From positions 101,704 through 165,703 of the forward strand of contig NZ_JBEBMX010000009.1 in assembly GCF_043196875.1 (NCBI RefSeq): a DNA stretch of 64,000 nt. Reading direction: 5' to 3'. The stretch comes from Saccharospirillum sp043196875. Lineage in GTDB: Bacteria > Pseudomonadota > Gammaproteobacteria > Pseudomonadales > Natronospirillaceae. Shown in pieces: positions 15,912 through 25,029 of this stretch. A program made the translations under genes and the position numbers. Numbering within the stretch: position 1 is the stretch's first letter; each line of letters begins with the position of its first letter. The notes below the pieces were generated by a model. The model saw only the letters and a list, made by a program, of their open reading frames with translations. It did not search any database and had not been told where the DNA came from.

Positions 15912-17690
15912 GTGAATTTCTCGTTTAACAAGTCCCCGTTGTTGCTCGCTGGTGTCAGCACCCTGGTTCTTTTGTCTGCCTGCTCCCCTTCCCCTAACGG
16001 TTCGCCCGGCCCCAGCTTGACCGTTGAGCCTATTAAGCAGTTCCGTTTTGACTGGCCTGCCAGTGATGACGTTACCCATTACCGCATTCTGGAAAATCCG
16101 GATGGTCGATCCGGGTTTACAAACGTCAGTGGTGATATTCCGGCAGGTACTGAAACCTTTGTTATGGACGTTGCCCTGCACGCCCGCGCTAACGCCCAAT
16201 ACATTCTGCAACGCTGTAACTCAGACGGTTGCAGTGATAGCCGGGCGACGTACGTTTCCGGGAATCTCGCCACGGGCGTGGGTTATTTCAAACCCGATGT
16301 TCTGGTGCCGTTCGAATACCACTTTGGGCAAGCTGTGGCGCTCAGTGGCGATGGCAAAACCATGGCTGTTGCCGGTGGGAATTACCTCCATATCTTTGTG
16401 GAAGCCACGCCCGGGCAGTGGCAGCAACAAGAAAAAATCAGTTTACGGAACCCGGCATCCGCCCTGGCCTTCAGCACAGATGGCAACCGGCTTGCGGTTG
16501 GGTCTCGCACCGATAACAGCTCAGCCACTGGTATTCATGCCTCTCAATCCGGGGTTAGTGGCAGCGGTGCGCTGCTTTCAGGCGCCGCCTATGTATTCAG
16601 CCGCAGTGGCACAAGCTGGTCAGAGCAGGCTTATATCAAAGCCAGCAATACTGCCGCATCCACTTACTTTGGTAACGCCATCGATTTAAGCGCTGATGGT
16701 AACCGTCTGGTCGTCGGCTCTTATTCGGAAAACAACGATGCTCGCGGCATTAACACCAGCTTCCCCGCTGCGAGCGATGTCGGTGGTCAACCAGGTTCCG
16801 GCGCCGCCTACGTCTATCGCTACGACGGCAGCGAATGGACCGAAGACACCTACATCAAAGCCAGCAATGCTCACAGTGCCTGGTTCGGACGCAGTGTCAG
16901 CCTGAGCGGTGATGGCGCAAGACTGGTGGTCGGTGCCATGCAGGAAGATAACGATGCGACCGGCGTCAGCGCCACCTTTCCCGGTGCGGGGGATACCGGC
17001 AGCGAATTTAATTCCGGGGCAGCCTATGTCTACTACCACAACGGCGCCGGATGGACCGAAGAGGCCTATATTAAGGCCAGCAATGCCAAGCAACAGGCGC
17101 TCTTTGGTGCCAGTGTCAGCCTGGATGACGATGGCGATGTCCTGGCTGTCGGGGCGAAAGACGAAGAGACTAATCTGGTCGGCGTGCATCAGCACCCCAG
17201 TTCCGGCAGTGGCCCTAATCGCTACTACTCCGGTGCCGTCTATCTGTACGCTCGAACCGGCACTGGCTGGAGCGAACAAGCCTTTATCAAAGCAGGAAAT
17301 GCCGACAATGGTGACCATTTCGGCATCGGCGTCAGACTCAGTGGTAATGGCCAGTGGCTGGCGGTGGTCGCCAAAGAAGAGTCCAGCGTCACAGCCGGAG
17401 TTCATGGCTCAAGCAACTCCCAACACAACAACAGCGCCGGCGGTTCCGGTGCGGTTTATATCTATCGACACGACAATAGCCTTTGGGCCGAACAGGCTTA
17501 CGTAAAAGCCAGCAATAACCGGACCGGAGATGGCGGCTTCGGTTACCACACCCAGCCCAGCATTGATCTCAGTGCAGACGGTGAACAATTAGTTGTGGGA
17601 ATGTGGGCGCAAAGCGGCTTAACAACCGGTATTCAAAGCGACCAGAGTGATCGCTCCGGCGATGAAATCGGCGCGGCTTATCTTTATTAA
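15912..17690 (+). CDS. beta-propeller (FG-GAP/integrin-alpha-like) lipoprotein
   Basis: About 592 aa from GTG 15912, which has TGAGG five bases upstream and gives a clean lipoprotein signal ending in the lipobox LLSAC. An ATG at 15891 is the alternative, but it adds acidic residues and lacks a ribosome site. A fibronectin-like domain (FRFDWPASDDVTHYRI) precedes about seven repeats of roughly 65 residues. Each repeat has the pattern FG..V.LS.DG.RL.VG, an Asn/Asp-rich loop, GAAYVY and W.E.AYIKASNA. This is a calcium-loop beta-propeller of the integrin-alpha N-terminal type. It is probably anchored to the outer membrane and exposed. A distant paralogue with the same domain order is at 61557-64000. 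Function unknown; adhesion or carbohydrate binding would fit. Confidence 0.8.
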   Translation: MNFSFNKSPLLLAGVSTLVLLSACSPSPNGSPGPSLTVEPIKQFRFDWPASDDVTHYRILENPDGRSGFTNVSGDIPAGTETFVMDVALHARANAQYILQRCNSDGCSDSRATYVSGNLATGVGYFKPDVLVPFEYHFGQAVALSGDGKTMAVAGGNYLHIFVEATPGQWQQQEKISLRNPASALAFSTDGNRLAVGSRTDNSSATGIHASQSGVSGSGALLSGAAYVFSRSGTSWSEQAYIKASNTAASTYFGNAIDLSADGNRLVVGSYSENNDARGINTSFPAASDVGGQPGSGAAYVYRYDGSEWTEDTYIKASNAHSAWFGRSVSLSGDGARLVVGAMQEDNDATGVSATFPGAGDTGSEFNSGAAYVYYHNGAGWTEEAYIKASNAKQQALFGASVSLDDDGDVLAVGAKDEETNLVGVHQHPSSGSGPNRYYSGAVYLYARTGTGWSEQAFIKAGNADNGDHFGIGVRLSGNGQWLAVVAKEESSVTAGVHGSSNSQHNNSAGGSGAVYIYRHDNSLWAEQAYVKASNNRTGDGGFGYHTQPSIDLSADGEQLVVGMWAQSGLTTGIQSDQSDRSGDEIGAAYLY

Positions 17691-17783
17691 ATTGCGATGA
17701 TGCGGAGGTTTTAGGCCGTCGTTTAACGGGCTATTCGTGTAGGAACCATCGAACGGTTGAGCGCTTGAATTAACGCACGCCCA

Positions 17784-19073
17784 TCAGACGTAATGACTCA
17801 ACCCCTGCCCTTCCTGGCTGTCATCGAACCGGTCCAGTTGCATGAGTGGTGAGCCAGGAGATTGACCGCCGTAGACGTTAAAGTCGCGCTGCGATATATG
17901 CTCACGACCACTGGAACGACCATTGGCATCGTCAATGATCCACTCTAAAAGTTCCTCGCGCTGACGACCGCTGGAATTAATCTGGCCATTGGTCAGCTTA
18001 TAACGTTGGCTCTCCTCACTGCTCCAATTGAGCGATAAGGTTTGCTCTTCCGTTGCCGTGCGGTAGCTCATCTCCAAAGTGCGTCGCTGGCTTAGGTACT
18101 GAGCATCGGAATCTGCATCGGAACTTTCCCGGCTCTGTTGAGACAGACTGATGGTTAACTGATAAGTACCAGGGCCTATTTCACGAGCGTCTTTTTTCCG
18201 ATTCGAAGTAAAGGCCGCATCGAAATCGGGCATCGACAATGAACCGGATGACATCGGCTGTGTTTGAGTGTGCTGACTTAACGCGGAAACGGTGCGCCCT
18301 ACGACGCCCTGAGCCTGGTCCCGGCTGGCGCCAATATCTTCAAGCGCCCGGATGCTGTCGTTAGCCACCTGCAGCAGAGCGTTTAATCCGGAACCATAGA
18401 AGCTGCTTAAGGTTTGCGATTGCAAACCACCCGCCAAATTCTGAGTATTACCCATTACGCTCGTCGCAGCGGCCAGCTTTGCCTCCAGCCAGTTGGTGCC
18501 CACCTGGCCATAGGTTTGCGCAACAACACCGGGTTTTTTACTCAGTTTGAAACCGTGGCGATCCTCAATACCCGAATCCAGATCAGCTTGCTGCCAATCG
18601 GCCGATAAGCGCTTTTCGCCGTTGCTCATGGTTTGCTGCTGCAGCGTTAACTGCTGACTGAGCATCCCTGTCTGCTGGCTCGCGCTGATCTCCAAATCAC
18701 TGATGGAGCGATCGCTGATGGATTGGAAGAGATCCGTTTGACCGGCGGCCTTACCACTGAACAATTGATCAATGGCAGTCGCCAGGTCTTCGATAACCCG
18801 GGCAAAAACCTGCTGTTCTTTTCCCGACAGCGGCTGTGAACTTTCCAGCGTAAAATCAACCAGCTTCCCGGCGATTCCCTCGCGCACGTTAAAGCTCACC
18901 TCGGCCCCGGATTCAAGCGTCATACTGACACCCAAAACGGTTCCTAAGGTGCGCTTTGCAGTTGCAGGCGGCTCATCGGCTGACTCAACCGACTGCGGCT
19001 GCGGCCGACTTAAACGGCTGAAATCCAGCTGAGCTGCGAGGCTGTCGAAGTGGTCACCGACAACGGCCATCAT
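17784..19073 (-). CDS. hypothetical Ser/Gln-rich protein
   Basis: 429 aa, not recognised. No signal peptide or membrane helix. It is rich in Ser, Gln and Asp. The part at ~45-110 looks like a folded beta domain (LGVSMTLESGAEVSFNVREG). The middle is helical and low in complexity. The C-terminal third has an alternating pattern (YQLTISLSQQS, LEMSYRTATEEQTLSLNWSSEE) suggesting beta strands. Start ATG ATG at 19073/19070. It is divergent from the sirtuin gene and convergent with the propeller lipoprotein gene. The composition recalls secreted or flagellar-associated proteins, but I see no defining motif. Confidence 0.6.
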   Translation of the reverse strand: MMAVVGDHFDSLAAQLDFSRLSRPQPQSVESADEPPATAKRTLGTVLGVSMTLESGAEVSFNVREGIAGKLVDFTLESSQPLSGKEQQVFARVIEDLATAIDQLFSGKAAGQTDLFQSISDRSISDLEISASQQTGMLSQQLTLQQQTMSNGEKRLSADWQQADLDSGIEDRHGFKLSKKPGVVAQTYGQVGTNWLEAKLAAATSVMGNTQNLAGGLQSQTLSSFYGSGLNALLQVANDSIRALEDIGASRDQAQGVVGRTVSALSQHTQTQPMSSGSLSMPDFDAAFTSNRKKDAREIGPGTYQLTISLSQQSRESSDADSDAQYLSQRRTLEMSYRTATEEQTLSLNWSSEESQRYKLTNGQINSSGRQREELLEWIIDDANGRSSGREHISQRDFNVYGGQSPGSPLMQLDRFDDSQEGQGLSHYV

Positions 19074-19196
19074 TCATATCCCTGCGGTGGGCGCATTTTA
19101 ACCCTTCGAGAGGGGCATCGGCGGAACTCAAGAAAACTTGAACCCATTTTCGATCAGCGCCAGGCTTTAGCATCGTCATTTTCATTCAGGAACGCT

Positions 19197-19886
19197 ATGC
19201 AACCTATCGTCGTTTTCTCAGGCAGCGGCCTCAGCGCCGGTGCGGGCCTGGCCACCTTTCGAGGAGCAGACGGCCTATGGCGCCAACACGATCCGCTGAC
19301 GCTGGCAACGCCCCAAGCCTGGCAAACCAACACCCAATTGGTGACCGAGTTTTATAATGAGCGCCGCGCCCTGGCCTGGAAGGCGCAGCCGACAGCGGCA
19401 CATCGCGCCATCGCCCGCCTGGAATCGCGTTACCCAGTGCAGATCATTACCCAGAATGTCGACGACCTGCACGAACGTGCGGGCAGCAGTGCCGTTATCC
19501 ATCTGCACGGTGTGCTCGACCGGGTTCGTTCAACGGCGGATGCCAGCAATAAACGCTGGATGCATGGCGAGGCGGTCGATCTGAATGAACGCGCGGCCGA
19601 TGGCGGTCAATGGCGGCCGGATGTGGTCTGGTTTGGCGAATCGGTATTGGGGTTTTCGGAAGCGGAAGTGGCGATGGCGGCAGCCGATAAAGTCTTGGTC
19701 GTGGGCACTTCGCTGACGGTGCAACCGGCCGCGTCCTTGTTAACACTGGCCGCTGACAAGGCCACCAAGGTCATCATCAATGCTGAACCGGTGCCAGTGC
19801 ATTCCGGCTTTGAGTTAATACTGGGTAATGCAGATGAGTGTCTGCCTGACTTGGTCGAACAATGGTTAAGCGCCGAGCAGAGGTAG
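19197..19886 (+). CDS. Sir2/CobB-type NAD-dependent deacylase lacking zinc cysteines
   Basis: 229 aa from ATG 19197, which has AGGA upstream. The NAD-binding Rossmann parts are clear: GSGLSAGAGLATFRG, TQNVDDLHERAG and VGTSL. The catalytic His is H104 in HLHG. Y53 and R56 in FYNERR match the Tyr/Arg pair that gives CobB-type sirtuins desuccinylase activity. The four zinc-ribbon cysteines normally placed between the HLHG and RPDVVWFGE motifs are absent; only Ser, Asn and Trp residues occur there. The family removes acyl groups from lysine using NAD. The 3' end overlaps the convergent DUF1801 gene by 21 bases. Confidence 0.88.
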   Translation: MQPIVVFSGSGLSAGAGLATFRGADGLWRQHDPLTLATPQAWQTNTQLVTEFYNERRALAWKAQPTAAHRAIARLESRYPVQIITQNVDDLHERAGSSAVIHLHGVLDRVRSTADASNKRWMHGEAVDLNERAADGGQWRPDVVWFGESVLGFSEAEVAMAAADKVLVVGTSLTVQPAASLLTLAADKATKVIINAEPVPVHSGFELILGNADECLPDLVEQWLSAEQR

Positions 19887-20270
19887 ATGTTTCAACTGTT
19901 GATAGCGCAACGCCATATCGATGCAGTGACGTAATGCCGCCTCGGGTAAGGGCTTTTGGGGATCGAGTAAAATGGCGCGCTTACCTTCAAACTTCAGCTC
20001 GGCGCTATAGACTTCGCGAAAGGTTTCCACCAAGCGAGTGGTACAGACAAAATACACAGCGCACTGCTCGGGCTGTTTGGGTTTCCAATCAAAACGCACC
20101 GGGCTGCCACCGGCCACCTTATAACTGGGTTCACCCCATTTGAGCGTTTCTTCGACGGCGCCCAACTGCTGTTCGCTGGCAACCTCGATGATTAATTGCC
20201 GCACCTGGTGCAGACAATCACGCGCGGCAGGCGGATAGGTTTTAAAATGTTCAGCGACGTCCGGTGTCAT
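19866..20270 (-). CDS. DUF1801 domain protein
   Basis: 134 aa. It has the features of the DUF1801/YdhG-like family: VRQLIIEV near the start, ETLKWGEPSYKV, a central VYFVCTT strand and a C-terminal helix with ALRHCIDMALRYQQLK. Members are small cytosolic alpha/beta proteins of unknown biochemical role. ATG at 20270. It lies 22 bases downstream of the uvrB-side intergenic gap on the opposite side of the sirtuin, with no evident link to either. Confidence 0.72.
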   Translation of the reverse strand: MTPDVAEHFKTYPPAARDCLHQVRQLIIEVASEQQLGAVEETLKWGEPSYKVAGGSPVRFDWKPKQPEQCAVYFVCTTRLVETFREVYSAELKFEGKRAILLDPQKPLPEAALRHCIDMALRYQQLKHLPLLGA

Positions 20271-20292
20271 GGCAAAACCTCCCTCGGTTGGG

Positions 20293-22320
20293 CTAAACGA
20301 CTTTCAACAGGTCTTTGGCCTCGATCATCTCATCGCGTAAAGCCGCAGCTTTTTCAAAGGCCATGTCTTTGGCGGCGCGATGCATCTCATCTTCCAGTCG
20401 TATAATTTCTTTCGACAGTTCCGCCGGTGACATGGTAGCGTAACTTTTCTCTTCGGCGTTGATGCGTTCAACTTTTTGCCGACGGCTGGCCATCTTACCT
20501 TTACGGCCGGGTGCTCCCGGTGTGATGGCGCTGTCGAGAATATCCTGAACGTCTTTTTGCAAGGCTTGCGGCGTGATGCCATTGGCTTCGTTGTGAGCGA
20601 TCTGTTTTTCGCGGCGACGTTCGGTTTCCTCGATGGCACGCCGCATCGAACCGGTCATGTTATCGCCATAAAGAATGGCGGTGCCGTTGAGGTTACGGGC
20701 GGCACGACCGATGGTCTGAATCAGCGAACGATCACTGCGCAGGAAGCCTTCTTTATCGGCGTCCAGAATCGCCACCAGCGACACTTCCGGCATATCCAGA
20801 CCTTCACGCAGCAGGTTAATACCGACAAGCACATCGAACTCACCCAAGCGCAGATCACGGATAATTTCGACGCGCTCGACGGTGTCGATATCCGAATGCA
20901 GATAGCGCACCTTGATGCCATTTTCGGCCAGATAATCGGTTAAATCCTCGGCCATGCGCTTGGTCAAGGTGGTCACCAGCGTGCGTTCGCCAAGCTGGAT
21001 GCGCTTATGAATTTCCGACAGTAAATCATCGACCTGAGTGGAGGCCGGCCGTACTTCAACGAGCGGATCGACCAGACCGGTCGGACGCACCACCTGCTCA
21101 ACCGTTTGCTGACTGTGTTCGGCTTCGTACTTGGCCGGCGTCGCCGATACATAAATTGCCTGGGGCGCCAAGCGTTCCCATTCTTCGAATTTCAGCGGCC
21201 GGTTATCGAGCGCCGACGGCAGACGGAAACCGTACTCAACCAGAGTTTCTTTGCGCGACCGGTCGCCTTTGTACATGGCGCCAATCTGCGGAATGGAGAC
21301 GTGGCTTTCGTCGATAAACATCAAGGCATCGTCGGGCAGATATTCATACAAGGTCGGTGGCGGCTGACCAGGACCACGGCCGGATAGAAAGCGCGAGTAG
21401 TTTTCGATGCCGGTGCAATAACCCAGCTCGCGCATCATTTCCAGATCGTAACGGGTGCGTTGTTCCAGACGCTGCGCTTCGACCAACCGATTGTCTTTTT
21501 CGAGAACTTTCAGCCGTTCGCCGAGTTCGGTTTCAATCTCTTCGATGGCTTTGACAATGGTTTCACGCGGTGTGACGTAGTGCGTTTTCGGGTAGATGGT
21601 GGTGCGCGTCAGTTTGCTAAGTAATTCACCGGTCAGTGGATCGAACAGACTGAGTTGCTCCACTTCTTCGTCGAACAATTCAATGCGCACCGCTTCCATT
21701 TCAGATTCAGCCGGATACACATCAATAATGTCACCGCGCACCCGATAAGTGCCCCGGCCAAAATCGACGTCATTGCGCTTGTATTGCAGTTCCGCCAAGC
21801 GGCGCAGAATAAACCGCTGATCCACCGAGTCGCCTTTTTTCAGATGCAGCATCATCTTCAAATAGGATTCAGGCGAACCCAAACCATAGATGGCCGAAAC
21901 GGTGGCGACGATCAATGTATCGCGACGTTCCAGCAACGCCTTGGTGGCCGACAAACGCATCTGCTCGATGTGTTCGTTAACCGACGAATCCTTATCGATA
22001 AAGGTATCCGAGGACGGCACATAGGCTTCGGGCTGGTAGTAGTCGTAATAGGAAACGAAATACTCGACGGCATTTTCCGGCAGGAATTCGCGGAACTCGG
22101 AATAAAGTTGCGCGGCCAGTGTTTTGTTGTGCGCCATAACAATGGTAGGGCGCTGCGCCGCTTCAATCACCTTGGCCATGGTGTAGGTCTTACCGGAACC
22201 GGTGACACCGAGCAGCGTCTGGGCGGTCAGGCCGGCTTCCAGTCCGGTCACCAGTTGCTCGATGGCCTTGGGCTGATCGCCCGCCGGCTGATATTTGGAA
22301 TGCACCTTAAACGGCTTCAT
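20293..22320 (-). CDS. uvrB: excinuclease ABC subunit B (UvrB)
   Basis: 675 aa, the usual length. Walker A is LGVTGSGKTYT near residue 40, followed by NKTLAAQLYSEF and the beta-hairpin region YYDYYQPEAYVP that inserts between DNA strands. The DEAD-like box is MFIDESHV and the helicase motif VI is QTIGRAARN. A C-terminal UVR motif (EDEMHRAAKDMAFEKAAALRDE) contacts UvrC. It acts with UvrA and UvrC in nucleotide excision repair. No LexA box is visible in the 89 bases upstream, unlike enteric uvrB. Confidence 0.98.
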   Translation of the reverse strand: MKPFKVHSKYQPAGDQPKAIEQLVTGLEAGLTAQTLLGVTGSGKTYTMAKVIEAAQRPTIVMAHNKTLAAQLYSEFREFLPENAVEYFVSYYDYYQPEAYVPSSDTFIDKDSSVNEHIEQMRLSATKALLERRDTLIVATVSAIYGLGSPESYLKMMLHLKKGDSVDQRFILRRLAELQYKRNDVDFGRGTYRVRGDIIDVYPAESEMEAVRIELFDEEVEQLSLFDPLTGELLSKLTRTTIYPKTHYVTPRETIVKAIEEIETELGERLKVLEKDNRLVEAQRLEQRTRYDLEMMRELGYCTGIENYSRFLSGRGPGQPPPTLYEYLPDDALMFIDESHVSIPQIGAMYKGDRSRKETLVEYGFRLPSALDNRPLKFEEWERLAPQAIYVSATPAKYEAEHSQQTVEQVVRPTGLVDPLVEVRPASTQVDDLLSEIHKRIQLGERTLVTTLTKRMAEDLTDYLAENGIKVRYLHSDIDTVERVEIIRDLRLGEFDVLVGINLLREGLDMPEVSLVAILDADKEGFLRSDRSLIQTIGRAARNLNGTAILYGDNMTGSMRRAIEETERRREKQIAHNEANGITPQALQKDVQDILDSAITPGAPGRKGKMASRRQKVERINAEEKSYATMSPAELSKEIIRLEDEMHRAAKDMAFEKAAALRDEMIEAKDLLKVV

Positions 22321-22409
22321 GGCGACTTCCTGAAGATGACTGACGGAAAACTAGGCCGGCCGGTCAGGACGACCAGCCGGGTCTGGCGTTTAGCGGACGA
22401 ACCCAGTCG

Positions 22410-23600
22410 TCACAGTACGGCGACGATGGCGTCACAGACGGCATCGATATTAGAGCGTGACATGCCAGCGACGTTAATGCGGCCACTGCCCACCATATAA
22501 AGGCCATGCTCTTCTTTCAGGGTTTTGACCTGTTCCGGCGTTAAACCGGTAAAGGAAAACATGCCGTTCTGGCGACTGATAAAACTGAAATCACGCTTGG
22601 CGCCGCGTTCACTCAGCTTGGCAACCATCAGGTCACGCAGTTGCTGAATATGGTCGCGCATGTCGGCCACTTCCTGAATCCAGGCGCTGCGTAACTTATC
22701 GTCAGTCAGAATGGTCGCCACCACCTTGGCACCATGTGCCGGCGGGTTGGAGTAATTGCCTCGGGCCAGCGTTTTGACCTGGCTGAAGGCTGACTCGGCG
22801 GTGTCGCTGTTCGTTGCCACCAGTGTCATGGCACCAACGCGCTCGTTATAGAGACCAAAGTTTTTGGAGAACGACGACGCCACCAACAGTTCCGGGACTT
22901 TCTTGGCGAAGGCGCGCAAACCGGCAGCGTCTTCATCCATGCCTTTGGCAAAACCTTGATAGGCGAAATCGAACAGCACCGCAAAGCCACGTTGGGCAGC
23001 AACATCGGCCAGTTGTTCCCACTGCTCAGCACTGGGGTCGACACCGGTCGGGTTGTGACAGCAACCGTGCAGCATCACCGCATCGCCAGCCGGTACTTTG
23101 GCCAGATCGGCAAGCATGCCGTCGAAGTCCAGGCTGTAGTCGGCGGCGTTGTAGTAACGGTAAGTCGCGATATTCAGACCCGAACTTTTAAAGATGTTGC
23201 CATGGTTGGCCCAGGTTGGATCGCTGACGTGAATGGTGTTCACACCCAACTGAGTTTTCAAAAAGTCCGCCGCCAAACGCAGGGCGCCGGTTCCGCCCGG
23301 AGTTTGAGCGGTGCGCGCCCGTTGCTCGGTGATAATGGGATTGCTCTGTCCGAACAGCAGTGCCTGAACCTGGCGGCCGTATTCACCGTCACCGGAAATG
23401 GCCAGATAGCTCTTGGTGGTTTCTTCTTTCACCAAGCGCGCTTCAGCTTGCTTAACGGTATCGAGAATCGGCGTCACGCCATCGTCATTCATGAACACAC
23501 CGACGCCCAAATTAACCTTGTCGGGCCGGGGGTCGGCAGCAAAGGATTCGTTCAGACCCAGGATCGGATCGGCCGGGGCGGCGCTTACGCGTTCAAACAT
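22410..23600 (-). CDS. aspartate/aromatic amino acid aminotransferase
   Basis: 396 aa, the length of AspC/TyrB-type class I aminotransferases. The start MFERVSAAPADPILGLNE is characteristic. The PLP lysine is in SSFSKNFGLYNERVG, with HGCCHNPTGVDP upstream and a late Arg in MVGSGRINVAGM that binds the substrate carboxylate. It transfers amino groups between aspartate, tyrosine or phenylalanine and 2-oxoglutarate. AspC and TyrB types cannot be separated by eye, so no symbol is given. It is followed by uvrB on the same strand; aspC-like and uvrB genes are commonly neighbours in gammaproteobacteria. The 228 bases upstream contain no gene. Confidence 0.9.
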   Translation of the reverse strand: MFERVSAAPADPILGLNESFAADPRPDKVNLGVGVFMNDDGVTPILDTVKQAEARLVKEETTKSYLAISGDGEYGRQVQALLFGQSNPIITEQRARTAQTPGGTGALRLAADFLKTQLGVNTIHVSDPTWANHGNIFKSSGLNIATYRYYNAADYSLDFDGMLADLAKVPAGDAVMLHGCCHNPTGVDPSAEQWEQLADVAAQRGFAVLFDFAYQGFAKGMDEDAAGLRAFAKKVPELLVASSFSKNFGLYNERVGAMTLVATNSDTAESAFSQVKTLARGNYSNPPAHGAKVVATILTDDKLRSAWIQEVADMRDHIQQLRDLMVAKLSERGAKRDFSFISRQNGMFSFTGLTPEQVKTLKEEHGLYMVGSGRINVAGMSRSNIDAVCDAIVAVL

Positions 23601-23828
23601 GGAGGCGGGCTTCCTTTTCAGTCAGTGGATGACAGTTGGGTTCTTGAGTATAGCGCGTGCCCAAACCGTGGACTACGCGCACGTTGCACTCGCAACGGCA
23701 AAAACCGCAACCAGCTAGAGGTATTGGGCACTTGGAGGACATTTCAACCGCTGTCACGGTTCGTTATAGCTCGGGCTGAGCAAACACTCGTCACCCCTCA
23801 AGCGCCGTTCAAATATCCGATCGGACGA

Positions 23829-24833
23829 TCAACCAGTTCCCTGTGCATACAGCTCAAGGTACGACTGCCTGACTTTGTCAATCGACGTATCTTGAATAAA
23901 GGAGTCGAAACAGGAGGCATCCTGTATCACCTCAACGGCATCCAATAACTGCCGCAACTGATCGTCATGATCGAACGTATAGATTGCTTGAGCGAGATCC
24001 GGCCATTTCTGCAGGGTCTCCTCCACTAACTGACTGCGCCTGATGATCACTGTTTTTCTCAGCGACAACGCCAAATAAAGCGAGCCTGAATTAGTGATAC
24101 TGACGTGCGGCAATACAATCACGCCAGCGCCGATGATTTTTTGATACAGCTGTTCATCTGAAAACCAACCAAAATCAAAGCTGATGGAGCGACTGCTATC
24201 TGACTGAATGAGACATTCACCATAAGAAGGTTCACAAAAACCACACACTTCCAGCTTTCGCCGGCGTTGGGACTTGTTATAAGCATCAACCAGCCTGTCT
24301 ACGCCTTTGTATTCTGAGATCATCCCGAAATACAAAACGCTGTTGTCGTCGTCATTCTGAATGTCTGGATTTAAATGTAATGCAATATCTGACAAGTAGT
24401 TATGGTGCAGAACCGTAACTGCTTTCTTACGAAATCTCTTTTTTATGTGCTCCCTTTGGTAATCAGAATGCACAATGATGTAATTAACGAAAACCTGTAA
24501 CAAATACCCCAGCCAGCGCGCATACACCCTGTGACGACGGTTGTGGGTATAGCTGACCGAATTATGCAATGTCCATATCACCAAACCGCCCCTTAAACGG
24601 ATGACCAAGGCCACCACTAAAAGGCGAATCATCCGCAGAAAACCTTTTACAACACCGCCCGAAATAAAGTCATCCATCCAATGGATATGAAGCACTCGTG
24701 CACCATTAAAGAGGAATCCAAGCCGGCTGGAATAAAAACCCTCATAATCATATTCACCCATTGAATCGTAGAGAATTCTTATATAGGGATTCCCACTTAT
24801 TAATGGATGGACCATGATTGTTTTTTTATCCAT
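23829..24833 (-). CDS. glycosyltransferase (GT4/GumK-like), orphan
   Basis: 334 aa. The N-terminal half has a VLHIHWMDDF strand and VIWTLHNS, a pattern seen in GT-B enzymes that make exopolysaccharide. The C-terminal half contains the nucleotide-sugar domain signature VLYFGMISEYKGVDRLVDAY and an Asn/Ser motif (HVSITNSGSLYLALS) in the place of the usual E(x7)E. It probably transfers a sugar to a lipid-linked acceptor at the inner membrane face. No other polysaccharide genes are nearby. Its DNA is noticeably richer in A/T than the neighbours, suggesting acquisition. ATG at 24833. Confidence 0.75.
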   Translation of the reverse strand: MDKKTIMVHPLISGNPYIRILYDSMGEYDYEGFYSSRLGFLFNGARVLHIHWMDDFISGGVVKGFLRMIRLLVVALVIRLRGGLVIWTLHNSVSYTHNRRHRVYARWLGYLLQVFVNYIIVHSDYQREHIKKRFRKKAVTVLHHNYLSDIALHLNPDIQNDDDNSVLYFGMISEYKGVDRLVDAYNKSQRRRKLEVCGFCEPSYGECLIQSDSSRSISFDFGWFSDEQLYQKIIGAGVIVLPHVSITNSGSLYLALSLRKTVIIRRSQLVEETLQKWPDLAQAIYTFDHDDQLRQLLDAVEVIQDASCFDSFIQDTSIDKVRQSYLELYAQGTG

Positions 24834-25029
24834 GCACTGTTCCGCTTGTTAACGTCGCTTATCTATTGAGTGTTATTGATCACGAATCTTACCAGCAGCC
24901 CGATGCTCAGGCTGTGATGAGTCTAACGAGTAATAACGGAGCTATCGTAATAAACACACCTATGGATCTGTAACCTGAAGTCCGCCTTATTAAAGACGCG
25001 CCCTGGTTCCGGGCGCACTCGGGCAACTC

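Noticed and set aside
22956..23948. 330-aa plus-strand ORF antisense to the aminotransferase gene
   Set aside because: It mirrors a clearly conserved gene, has no recognisable motif, and runs through the intergenic gap.
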